A program made the translations under genes and the position numbers. Source: Chionis minor (Eukaryota > Chordata > Aves > Charadriiformes > Chionididae). Taken from it: DNA of 64,000 nucleotides. How positions within the stretch are numbered: the first letter of the stretch is position 1; every line of letters begins with the position of its first letter. Below are positions 48,301-60,203 of the stretch, piece by piece. The notes under the pieces were generated by a model, which did no database searches, was not told the origin of the DNA, and saw only the letters and a program-made list of their open reading frames with translations. The stretch covers positions 1,319,855 to 1,383,854 of the forward strand of contig VZSF01006828.1 of assembly GCA_013398295.1 (NCBI GenBank), given 5' to 3'.

Positions 48301-51098
48301 CAGATATTTTGTCTTGCTTGTGTGTGTGCAGGAGTCAAGCCTTGAAAGCCCACTGCAAGGCACTGTAAATGTTACTCAGGGGTGCTATTGAATAAAGTCA
48401 TATAAAAATGCACAGGGCTTACAGCTTACAGCTGGACTGCAGCTTGTTTCTCCTAACCCTTGCAAATCAGAAAAAAAAACTCCTCTGTGCAATTAGAAAG
48501 GGAAAAAAAAAATAAAAGTCAGAGATTTATACTGGCACCCGGAGGCTTGCGGACATAGTTCAAGAATATGAAAAATTATGTGCAAAATTCACATAGGGGC
48601 ATAAGGGACTTCAATTTAACCATAAAAAACATCCATGCAATTCCGCAACTGCAACGTATAAAGAGTGAGCAGGACGAAAGAGACCTTCTGGGGCAGGGAA
48701 ATGAAAGAGGCCACCAGGATTGAGGGGAATGGTGCGTGGGGATTGGCTTGAGGAAGCATCTAAAATTAATACAGCTGATGAGAGAGGAATCTTCAGCGCT
48801 TTCCTTTGTCTGCTTATCCATCTTGCCTCTCCTCAGCTATGCAGGGACACTCAGCAAAATCACTCTGAGTTTACAGTGGATAAGACTGCATCAGACCTCT
48901 GGGCAGATACCTTTACTCAGAACGGAAACTGCCTTACAGTAACTACAAGGTAGTGCAGCCTGATACCCTTCTTAATTCACACTTTATTTACCCTGCACTG
49001 TGTTGCCTGAATGCCCTCATGCATTCCATAAAACCATTAGAGTTCTACACAGATCCACCAGACAAGGGGATTTTCGGTGACCACCACTCTCACAACATTT
49101 TGTGGTACAGGAAAGACTTTTTTCTCCCCCCATTTGGAAGTAGTGGCAGGCAAAGAAGAAGGGTTTCTCACTGGCAGCATCTAAAAAGAGGCGAGACATT
49201 TATTCACTGTTCTCTGTCTTGCTGGGAAGTCACAGAAAACCCCTGAACTTGTCCCTCCTCAATGACCCACTTGCCAGGAAGGCTGCTCTCCCTGCCTGGG
49301 AACCACTGAATTAAGTAATCAGGTCCCAAGGCAGCTGCCAGCCTGGCCTGGGCAAGGGATAAATAAGGCAAAATAAGCTCAAAGCATGAATCCACGACCA
49401 CATGACATTTCCAGACTGACTGCTGATGTATGCGTCTCCAGAAAGGTGCAAATGAGTGAATGGCCCATTCATTGCTACATTTTAAGTGCTCCTCCTCCCT
49501 TTTGAAGACAAGTACTAGCTGGAGACAGTGCACCACATTATCTATTGCTTATTTAAGATTGATGTTACAAAAGACTTTTGGAAATTCTTTTCTTTCAAAC
49601 AGGAAAAATATGTTTTTGATATAAAACAAGTCTTCCAAACCAAAATTTTACCCTGGACAGAACTAACTCAAGTGCTTTCCAGCCATGAATTCACAGTGGG
49701 AGAGAGAAAACTGTTGAGTGTAAAACTGCAAGCCCTGTTTAGCTGGGACCTCTTTAGATAGCTAAGAAGTGAGTCATAGAGACAACACCACTAAGCTGGT
49801 CATTCATCAAAACCAATCTGGCCACAGACACCAGAAGTCCTGTTATCTCGCTGCCAGACACTACATTTTCCCATATCAGTCTGCCTTGCAGCCTGGTCTC
49901 CTCACGGTCTCACAGTCTCCATCATTTTGGTCTTCTCTGAATTTCTTTCCTTCTTGCAAGCATTTTCACTTTATCCACCAGGTAACCGGAAGAGGAGATT
50001 GCCCAGACAGACCACGTCCACATTTTTTAAATTTAACTTGCTGGCTCGTGGAAAAGCAAAATAATTTTTCCCTAGCTATCTTCAGAGGTTAAAGAAAGAA
50101 ATATTCTGCATAAAAGCATTGACCAATTTAATTTTACTACCTTTCCTCCTCAACCACTGAAAAAAAAAATTCTCTGAGAGAGAAGTAAGGCATTTTTAAC
50201 CAAGTTTCTTTTCTGAAAGAGTCAGAGCAGCAAACAAATTTTTTGGGGAAAAAACTCTCCCTAGAATCAAAACAGTGAACAGATATTTGCCCCTGGATGA
50301 GAAACACACAGGATATGTATTAGCCACATCACTTAGTGCATGATTAGTGAGCTGTTAGATATTACAGCAACGAGACAACTGCAATACCATATGCAGAACA
50401 ACCAAGAAGGAATTTTTCTTAATATAGACCTAAATTAGACAAGTGCCTCTAGAAAGAGAGCTGTCTGCACCTCTGTGGAGCATCCTGGAGTTTTAGATGG
50501 CCAGTGGCGTGTCAGCCAGCCATTACTTGCTTGCATAGTGCAAAAATCAGACATCCCCACGGCAGCTCTTTGTTTCTTTGTTTTCAGACTTAGGACGCAA
50601 ATCCACAGTTGCTTCTCCTGTACGGCAAAGCCAAAGTTGCTCTGTGTGGAGCTCAGACAATGAGCCATCCAAGACGGCTCAAGACACACATCGCCAAAGC
50701 ACCCCGCGACGCACCACATCATTCTTTGCAAGAGGCTCTGGGTAAGCAGCAGACAATAGGCTGCTCGCGTTCAAGCCTCTTATTTGGAATGGTTTCCACC
50801 CAGAACAGCTTCCAAACATTGCTTTTGCTGACAGCAAGGGAAATAAAATAACTCCCGAAACATTCGTACCAGTGATCCTGCTTGATTTGTCTCGAGCCTG
50901 TGAGCAACTGTAACAGAAATATGCCACCTAAAGCAGGGGAAAGTGGATACGGCTCCAGCGACCAGCCCTGTGCTTAAACCATCTTACACCCACTGACGCC
51001 TGGATCCAACATTTTCCATTATGTTACAGCAACTGATACAACTTCCATTCCCCTTTATAGTGTCTGTGCATATCTGATTAATTCTTCTTTCTCGCAGG
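45396..51098. other. No recognisable gene (5.7 kb)
   Basis: Contains a 166-codon frame (45672-46172, plus) opposed by 117- and 92-codon minus frames. None has a recognisable domain. A T12 run with an AATAAATAAA continuation lies at 47758-47778, and an A-rich run lies near 48500. Nothing supports a gene. Confidence 0.5.
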
Positions 51099-51188
51099 AA
51101 GTCCAGCAGCCATAGACTACCGTTTTATTAGGTAGAGTATATCCAGATGATTTCAATAAAGCACTTTAAAAAAAAAGAAAAAAAAAAA
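51099..51188 (+). other. Possible terminal exon with poly(A) signal
   Basis: GATTAATTCTTCTTTCTCGCAG ending at 51098 is a strong 3' splice acceptor with a clean polypyrimidine tract and a branch-point-like CTGAT. It is followed by 56 bases to an AATAAA at 51155-51160, then 7 bases, then A9-G-A11 (51168-51188). This arrangement fits a short terminal exon of a plus-strand transcript (51099-51167). The A tract could also be the tail of an inserted processed transcript. No protein reading is supported. Confidence 0.3.
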
Positions 51189-54187
51189 GGACTAGTTTCC
51201 TGGTATGACAGTAAAAAAAACCCAAAAACCTACTTGGAGGGAATAATTTCAGATGATAAATCTGCTGCCATCCACCAGCAGTTGTATAGCTGATTAGAAA
51301 CAGTTCATTGTCCCAAGCATGTCCCCTCCGACTCCCCACCGTGAACACTGCAACTCCCAGCAGCACAGATATGAAACATATTCCCCCACACAGAGATACT
51401 AATATTGGTGATAAATTGGTAACATTTAACAGCTATTGTGCCAGATTTCTTGACAGATTGCACTTATCTTTTTTATACACATTTTTGTAATATTTAGGTT
51501 CAAATACATTGGGCATTCTCCTGCCATCTTGAACTTTTTATTTAAACTCTCAAGTCTGGAAAAATTAGAACAATCCACTGCCAACATCAAAACCATCAAA
51601 AATTAAAGGAATGTTTTGAGAACAATGGCAGAAGTGTTACGGATGCACTCAATAGACTACAGCCATTATATATAACAACTTATTCTTGCATCAGTCTAAC
51701 ACTGGATTTCTGTTATGCAGCGTGCTAGTATCTCATCACAGCAGTACACAGGGAAGCACACAGGCAATGCAAAGACGAGTACAAGGAAAATAAAAGTCAC
51801 CTGTGAGCATTATGATTGCATTTGAAATGAATTTGTTCCAGCCACACTTTTCCACTGGGCTTTGCTGCATGGGTGCTTGCAGAAAGAATTTTAAGGTGGT
51901 AAACTCAAGCGTTACCCCCAGAAGTCATTCAGAGGATGGAGCGTTGCTGTTAACACAGTATGAGATACAGTTCCCAAAGCCATTCATGATTCAAAAGGGG
52001 AATTAAATGAACAACAGAAAGGTGGAACACACATTTTCATAGGAGGATTATGCAAACACGTGCAGTCCGTTTGCAGCAAGAGAAAAGCCAAGCTCTGCTG
52101 GCCCACAAAGGAACAGGTTTGGGTTGGGGTTTTTTTGGTACATTTTACCGAATGCAGACATTCACAACTTCTCATATTTCTCATGCAACACTGCCCCCCA
52201 GATCTCCATATATAGTTTCCTATTTTGACCCCTTTACAATACGGCTGCTTCTTCTATAACACTGCACATTCAAATCCCAGGCCTGAAATATGAATGTAAC
52301 TGATGAGAACTGGTTGATTTAAACACCATGTTAAGACTGAGCATAAAATACGTGGAGTCAAGAGTCTGTGATTAAGCCCAAAAACCGTTTAAAATAATTG
52401 TTGCAAAAGTTTATTTGTATGACAAGAGGAAGACATCCTCTGTGCTCACATACTCCAAGAACACAAAGCATAATGAATTGTGAAATGGGAGTATCTGTCT
52501 AGCTAATGAAATAATGGTTAAATTCATGGGCAAACGACTGACATATGTTAGCTCTTTGGTTATCCAAAAATCTGTAACTCTTTAAAAAGCGCCCGGATAT
52601 CACAGCTTATTGCATACAGGCAGACTGCAATAAATGCATCTCTCTCTGGGTGAGTGCCTGCTCATTGATCACTGGCCCCAGCTCTTACTTTAGCATCAAT
52701 AACAGCTAAAAATCAGAGTCCGAGTACACCTCCAGTTTTCTACCATATCTTGAAAAGCACTGCTTTAATTAAGAATGGAGTCAGATCGTTGTGTTTGTGT
52801 AGGTTGCCACTCCGGGCCATCCCCGTAGCGTTGGATGTTTGTGGTCTACTCAACTTCCTGCCGTTCAGTCACTTCTTGCTTGGTGCTTGCCATGAGATAT
52901 GTCGACTATAACATCTGTGCATGTAACATCAAAGATTCACTTTAGTTTACATTCTGGTGAGATGAAGTAAACGCAAGTTGTTTGGGTCTTTTTTAAATTT
53001 ATTTTTTCCTCCTCTTCTGTTTGCTCTTTAGAAAAAGACATGCCACTGATGGCTCTCAGTTCAGTGCCAGATTAGCATAACAAAGCGTAACGGTTGTCTA
53101 CCAAGGCTGTTGCACGTTCTCCCCATGGGAGGAGAGAAAAAACATTTAAAGAAATTATCACATGCTCAGGTACAGGCAGTCTTTCCAGGAGGAGATAGTC
53201 TATTCAAACTCAGATATGAAAACCAGCTTAGCAATAGCACTTTTCTTATTCCTCCTTTCCCTTTCATAACTACAGATGACACAAGTTTCCCAGGGGAAAA
53301 CAAATTTATTTGGATAAATGTCTGCATTAAGGGTGAGGAACCTCACTGCAACACCTACAGGGTGAGAAAATCACTCATGAACTGTTTCAGAGAAAGAAAT
53401 ATGGTCCAGCAGGTAGGACACTACTCTGAGGTTTAAACTGCCGTATTCATCGTCCTGTCCTTAATTAGGCACTGAAATATTTTGATGAATCTGCATGTGA
53501 TTCTCCCTACGTTAATGCCACTTTATTAGAATGAGGACAGTAGTATTTCTCTACCTTCTGTATTAGGAGAATAACTACATGGAAGCCACAGAAGTTCAGA
53601 TATCATCATGACGGGAGACACGGTGGCACCAGTGAACTCTATACAGAACAGTATCTGCCCTCCACTTTTGCAAGCCCAATAAGAAGCTCATATTAAAGCT
53701 ACCTATTCTCAGTCTCTCTCCAGAAGTTATTATCAGTACAAGGCTCTTCAGGATATCAATTATCAGCAGAGAAGCCAGACGAAAAATGAGCAGAATTGGG
53801 CCACTTAAGGCTTTAACACACGACCTACACGCAGTGGTCCAGAGTAGCAGAAAAAACAACTTCTGCGTGCAGAGCAACTGCAGAGCTGCTGCTGGTGGTC
53901 CCAGTCCATCCCATAGAATAAGTGGTGTGAATCCTGTTCGCAGGTACAGATGCTCCCAAATGTGCCATTAAATTCCACCCTCTGGAAAGCATGCCTGGAT
54001 TAAGAGAGCTCTGCATTTTTCCCTTCATCCATAGCCACATACACATAGCAAAAATGTTGATATCAGCTCAGGGGGCTTAAGGGCAACTTCTGGCTATTTC
54101 AATCTTACCAGGTACTATAAATAAAAATTGTGATTGCTTAGCTGCGTAAGGCCTGTATCCACTTGGGCAAAGCACTTGTTTCATTTG
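51189..54187. other. No recognisable gene (3 kb)
   Basis: Unique-looking sequence. A 108-codon frame (53110-53436) beginning at a non-ATG codon has no known similarity. CTTGGGCAAAGCACTTG near 54163 may be a fragment of an old SINE but is too short to call. Confidence 0.5.
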
Positions 54188-54208
54188 AAAAAAAAAAAAA
54201 AAAGAAAA
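54188..54208 (+). repeat. (A)16 homopolymer
   Basis: Sixteen A, one G and four A. No AATAAA lies within the 40 bases upstream (the nearest is about 60 bases before), so it is treated as a simple repeat rather than a retrocopy tail. Confidence 0.9.
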
Positions 54209-57200
54209 GGCCACAATACCTCTAATGACTAATTTTTCCTCTTTGAGAGAAATTCATGTTTTTCAATGTGAATTTTTCAAAGTAAATTTTGTACTTCTTC
54301 CTTGTGTGTGCATATATATATACCCATGCATTTATTTCTATGTCCAATTATAACCATATTGCCTCTGAAACTCTCTTCTGAAACTTGTAGCAGGAAAAAG
54401 CCACTGATTTAACAGAGAATATTGACTTTTTTTTCCTTACTGGCCTGGATATCTGCCCAAACAAAGAGCTGGTTAAAGACAAAATACAAAGAACCCTTTT
54501 GTGAGGGGCTAAGTTCACCTGGGAGAAGTATTAATGAAGTCCCACAGGGGTGGGGACTCAAACTTCCCTGCTTTCAACAATAAAAGAAGCCAGACTGAGA
54601 ACACAGAGTACCCTGCCTTCCCCACCCCTTTCTCTTTAAATCGTGAGAAGGAGTGCTATCATAATTGAGAATTAGGGACCTTTCTGCCATTAATCTATAG
54701 GGTCTGTGAAGAAAGAAGCTAGATTTTCAGATGGCACACCAGCTGCTGCATGGCAGCTGAGAGTCTAAACCAGAGTTTGTAAGTAGGTCAATACAAGAGG
54801 GCTGTTAACTCTGACTGAAAGACCTTTAAAGGAATCAATACCATAAGCAATAATTACATGTGATAGCAATACAAATGACTGAACTTGGAATATAGAGGTT
54901 CTAGTGTGTATTAAGCTGTTTGATCAATTTTCTTGCTACTGCAGAAGACAAAGAACAAGAGCATTGCTCTACCAGGAGATTAATGTCCACTCTAGTCAAA
55001 TATCATCCCTGGCATTACTGTGTAAATTATAACACTCTGATAATTATTCACCAGCTGTGCCGGGGAACATTTTTCTCTGACCTCATATATTTGATTATTA
55101 GTGTATAGTCTAAAGTTTGAATATTCAAATATCTTTATTTGTGTTTGTTCATCTTTAACTTTTCTTTGATGCCTACTTAGCTCTTTGCCTTCGCTGTTAC
55201 ATCAAAGCATGGTCCTGACTTGAATTGCGTATTATGGAACATATATTTAATTTCTGGACTTTTCACACATTGAAAAACAAACCTCCTCCTTGTTCATGCA
55301 CTCTCAAGAGAGCTTAAAAGGATGGACGTGCACAAACACTGGGGCAGTCCACGTGAACAAGGTGGCACCTCCAGGACCAGTCTTCTGGGAAGATCAGCCC
55401 AGGGAAGAGCATCACCTGAGGGATGGGACATCTGTCCACATTGCCGATGCCACAGCCTTGGCGAGCCAGGTTTTTGGCTGCTTGCCTGTCTAGTGGAAGA
55501 GGCAATCACTTCAAAAGAGAGGGAAAGGGATATCCCCACACACACCATTGCCACTCCAGTAATTGCAGGAGAGTAGACCCCAAAGAGGCAGGCTAACAAC
55601 TTCTTCCTTAGGACCAAGGAATTGTGCAGTGCCTGAACTTCTGAAAAGCTTTGAACCAGCTTCACCCACTTGTGGGAAGAGTGCACCGCTCACTGCGGTA
55701 CGGACACAATCCTGCTTTCCTCAAAGATGTGTCCCATTTCCAAGGCCCTTTTGCATCTCGCCTTTCACAGTGCAAGTTCTGCTGCTTCTTTAGCGAGAGC
55801 ATCAAAACCTCTCCCTGTGGTGCTTTTCCTGTTTACAGCACAAAGAAATCCACACAAGGTGTGGGGATTTAGCAGCTTCTGCAGCGGTCACAACTTTAAT
55901 GAGAAGGGCATATTTCTGGATCATCTCATTTATTTTGAAGTCCACCTCTTCAAAGTGCCCCACAAATCTCCATCTCCAATGCACAGTCACTTCCAGTTAC
56001 ACCATACATCACCGCAGCTTGCTGAGGAGGGCTGTGAAACAGCCCTGGGTTTGGGAATCATGGCTACTACACAAGTTATACATGTCTACGTCTCTGCTGA
56101 GCACAGGCTACTGGCACAACTGCACACCTCTCTCTCGTGAGGACTAAAAATCACAAATGAATATTATTAAGAGCACATATTTTGAATGAAGAATTCAAAG
56201 CTAGGAACTATTAAGACAGGCTGCCAAAGCAGAAAGATTGATGGCATTCAGGAAACCACTATTTTGAAGGAGACTTTCTTAAGACTTGCATTAAAAAGTA
56301 AAGTAGAATGGTTTTGATGAACCAATTCCCTTTTCCCCGTTCTTACTTCCCCAACATATACACACTGGATAGTTTTCCTATTAATTTATTTCTAGAAAAA
56401 CTTAGAAATGCTGAGAGCATGCCAGCAGCGGGCATTGATGCACTGTCATTTCAAGTGGTACTCATCATTCAGGAGAAATACTACAACAATAAACCTGTAA
56501 TATGCTTTTAAGCAGGAGTCTCATAGAACAAGCACTGTAGAGGTATTTAGGCTGGACTTTAAAAAGTGAATATTTCATAGCTGGTCAAATGCTTTCGCTC
56601 TGGGTAGCTTAGTTCTTTTTTGATTGTAGAACTAAATCAAAATGAATCTGGTTAGTGTTCTTAGATAAATTATTCTGTCATTTGAAAAACAAGTCTCTGT
56701 AGACATAATTGAAGGTTACTACTTTCTGAAACTTGATAGAGGGTGTAATGACTCCATTCTAGCTACACTTAACAGGCAGCCTGTTACGGTAAGTCAATAT
56801 AACATTAAACAGGATATATTCTACTGCTTTTGTTATGAAAAGCCTACAGCAAAAAATCAGAAACACACTCTTTCAGGAAGTATAACCCAAGGTTTTCTGC
56901 AAAGGCTCCTTAGCAGAACTAAATAGGGCAGAGTTTTCCAATTCCATCAACATTTTAGGTTAAAATACATATACAAATTCATTACCTGGGACAAATACAC
57001 ATACACAGGTCTTCTGTCTTTGTGCAAGAAAGGGCATAAGATAATCTAGGCACTGAGCTTTCTCCTGGGAACAGAGGAGCACCTCTTTCACCCCAGCCTC
57101 ATGCACCACAGGCCACCTTCCAGCCAAAAGAAACCACCACGAGCATCAGCTACTTTCCTTAACCTCTCTTCTCAGCGGAAACAGCTGGACTCATGTTAAT

Positions 57201-57444
57201 CACAGAGTGAAAACACCCTTGATCTTCCTTTCCATCTGAAAAGATCCACTTACTCTGGTTGATTTGGTTTGTAAGTGGCTGCTGAGGGGCTACAGGTGGG
57301 CAGCATTGCCTACTGCCCGATGGCCATGCTGCACCCTCCCCATCACCTCCAGCATCAGCACACCTGCAAAAAGACCTAAAACACAGCACTTCCTTTGCAT
57401 GAGCAGGGGGAGTGCCAGCTTGAGCTGTAGGCTTATTGAGTCAA
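54209..57444. other. No recognisable gene (3.2 kb)
   Basis: No supported gene. The area 55290-56147 has several overlapping frames on both strands (up to 156 codons at 55670-56140) without a recognisable domain. An ATATATATA run lies near 54313. Confidence 0.5.
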
Positions 57445-57477
57445 CATATATATATGTGTTTATATATATATATAAAA
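57445..57477 (+). repeat. (TA)n microsatellite
   Basis: Two TA runs separated by GTGTTT. It lies inside a 149-codon open frame (57264-57713), where it yields Tyr/Ile repeats. That frame is most likely fortuitous. Confidence 0.9.
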
Positions 57478-58472
57478 GGTCTAAATCAAGTATGCAACTA
57501 CTTCACAAAGTACCGAAGCACAGCAGTGAACTCAAGCACATGTTGGAGTCACTTTGGCTGAAATGTTTAAGTGACTCAGAGAATAATAATTACCTTACCT
57601 GCCAGACACAATGCTCTTTTCTAATTCTTACAAAACTTACCTATGTACGTATGCATACATATATAAAACATAAACTCACTCCCTTTTTGGCTAGATTGGA
57701 GAAACGCGAGTAAGAAGCTCTGTAGGTCCCAAGTTTAATAGGCATCTTGCTTACATTATGTAATAGGATTTGTCTCGTGACCTCTTTATTAGAATTTCAG
57801 TGTATAACTGTTAAAATAATAAAGTATCGGCACAAGCTTAGCTTTTTTGGTTTAACCCAAAGACTGATGGATATTCTCCCAACACTTGCTGAAAGGTTTT
57901 ATTTCATTAGGTCACATTACAGAACTGTCTTCCTGAAGAATGAAATAAATTCATCTCCTTGGTGATAGCATGCTTGACTGACATGATGCACTCACCAACA
58001 TCTTGTAGACAGCTGTGAACATTTGCAGTCGTGCCAATTAATCTATGATAGCATCAATGGAGACAGAGAAACAAAGAAGCCAACATAAAAAGCTCTATTG
58101 AATAACATAATAAATGAGTGATGCAGGTGTTCTGTGACTTAGTTTAATTTTTTCAACCTTGCAGAAAGGTAACACTTGAGTCAACAGTGGTCAAGGTCTA
58201 TCCCAGTCATTGCCTCCTCTCAGCTGGCAATGCACAGCCCACACAGCGAATTTCACTCACAAGTATAAAGCTTGTGCATATAAATACTAGCTTTTTCATG
58301 GTACAGCTGGAGGGATGTTGGCTTCTAAAATGGCCTTCAACACTCTGATTTTGATGATATTATTGGGATTTTTTTGTGGCATCAGAAAAGATAATGTAAA
58401 ATAGCCACTAGAAAACAGCTGCGATGTCCAATGAACAAAATGGCAAAAGTCAAAATGATGAGCCCAAACTTA
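57478..58472. other. No recognisable gene
   Basis: AT-rich unique sequence. The second half, from about 58000, has no open frame of note and no repeat family. Confidence 0.45.
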
Positions 58473-58526
58473 CTGAATTTAATGGGATGTGAGCATGTGC
58501 TCATTGCTTTGCTGAATGGGGGTCTT
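58473..58526 (+). repeat. Ancient amniote interspersed-repeat relic
   Basis: TGAATTTAATGGGATGTGAGCATGTGC, then TCATTGCTTTGCTGAATGGGGGTCT, matches well the old motif 'acttcaatgggact... gcatgtgcttaagtgctttgctgaat.ggggcct' that I remember from bird and reptile genomes. It shares the motif with 37861-37931. The family name is not certain. Confidence 0.55.
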
Positions 58527-60163
58527 GCAGTCTTAGCTTAATGAGTCGCTGTGTAAGCTCAGAGCTAAATGGAGCTTGGAATCTTTAATGACTAATCTGT
58601 GTAAACAGCAGCTACTAAATAACATTTTAATGCCCTGATGATCTTTTAACTCAATAGACAAATGACAAGGCAATTTTAGCTAGCATCATAGCGTTAATGC
58701 AGCAGGGAAGGCAAACTGGAAAGAACAAACAGAATAACTAAACAAGGATACGAAGGATGAACACTATCTGGTACAACTCAGATGCTCAGATCTGCTTCCC
58801 AGAAGTGAGATATCCAACATTTGTCCCAATTTGGAATGTACCTATTTTAGCAGAATAGCTGTAAGGTGGTAATCATGATGTGTATTGGGCCAGGGTTTTA
58901 GAGCCATTTTTCCACTAATGCTAAAGGATGCAACATGATTAAAGCACAGTATTGAAAAACCATCTTGGCACACTCACAGTGAAAATTGAGATGTGAAGTC
59001 CCAGCCTGGTAATATTACAGCTGTGTCAGGAAGGGCTGTGCAAATGAGGGGTAATGGAGCAAGGTCGTTATGATCAGTACAGTCAGTTACAACTTGTACT
59101 CCCTCTGCCACAAGGGCTGGGTTAGATGTCAGTCAAGTCGTGAAATAAACTCTTTATGGAAAAGATGTGGTTGAAGGCATGATGAAAGCAAGGCTATATA
59201 CTTACAAAATATTGCAGCGTCTTTAAAGAAGTGCCGACCGTTTGCCTGGAAGTGCACGAGCCAAGAGTCCACCTAAGGTCTGCATTTAATCTGCTTATGG
59301 GTTTACAGTGACTGCATGTGTAATGTAGCACACTGCAGGTGCGAGCGCTCTGTGAACCCACGCTTCTGAAACCTGGCCACAGCTCTTTTCTCTTTAAAAT
59401 GAGATTACCATTGGATCCTACTAAAGATGCCAACTGCCTGTAGGGTCACTTGGCCTGGATCAGACGTACATGTATCGAGCTCTCCCCAAAGCTCTCCTGT
59501 TACCCACCGTACACCAAAGCCTCTCAGTTCAGGCTGCTCCTTCCTTCCTCCCAGCCCTGTATCTTCATTACTCACCTCCTTGTCCCCCTCCCCAAACTCT
59601 TTGTTCCCTATCAGATTCCTTGGCAGTGTCGTTTCATGGGGCCATGCTGCACTTGGCAGTCTCGGCAGGTCTGGTACTTTTTCTGCTGGGGCTTGACCAA
59701 ATGCTGTTTCCAAGCCTCATGATTTCTAGGGCTTCTCTGAATAAGCTGTGTCTCAAAATACATCACCACTTTCCCTCGGCTAAGGGAAACTCATGAACTC
59801 CGGAGGTCCAAACACAATGTCCACTTTCTTACTCAAATGGAGTTCAGGAGAGAGGTCAAGTCTCTGGTGGGTTTGTATAAGCACCTTCAGATATGCAAAG
59901 GGGTTGGGTTCAGTCTTCTCTGAGCCCGAGGATGGAGTCAGTTCCCATTTTCTTTCTGATTAGGTTCTTCCTTTCTCAGGGAACACATACGCAGTTTTCC
60001 TAAAAAAATGCAACTTATAATCTATAATTTTTCTCACCTGGAAATGAAGCTGCAGCCCATGCCATGCTTTTGTAGATCTCCAACATAAAGACATCAGGTT
60101 TTGGACTGGTACCATCACACTGTGGATAAGAACTGTTGCTTACTTGTTGGAAGGCAGATGCAG

Positions 60164-60166
<3 letters not shown>
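58527..60166. other. No recognisable gene
   Basis: 58527-58760 is AT-rich and holds a forkhead-like GTAAACA and TAATGACTAAT. 59405-59796 has overlapping 89- to 108-codon frames on both strands with no recognised protein. No repeat family is seen. Confidence 0.45.

Positions 60167-60201
<35 letters not shown>
60167..60201 (-). repeat. (T)35 homopolymer (poly-A on minus strand)
   Basis: Thirty-five uninterrupted T, the longest homopolymer in the window. On the minus strand it is an A35 tract. It could be the tail of a retrotransposed transcript whose body would lie at 60202 upwards, but no AATAAA precedes it on the minus strand and the GCAGATGCAGAGC flank is not repeated at the other side within about 330 bases. 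Confidence 0.95.

Positions 60202-60203
<2 letters not shown>

Noticed and set aside
54150..54187. Possible old SINE piece (CTTGGGCAAAGCACTTG)
   Set aside because: Fits two different old repeat motifs about equally and is too short to decide.
55670..56140. 156-codon open frame on plus
   Set aside because: Several overlapping frames on both strands and no known protein motif; likely chance.
57264..57713. 149-codon open frame on plus
   Set aside because: Spans a TA microsatellite that creates low-complexity residues.
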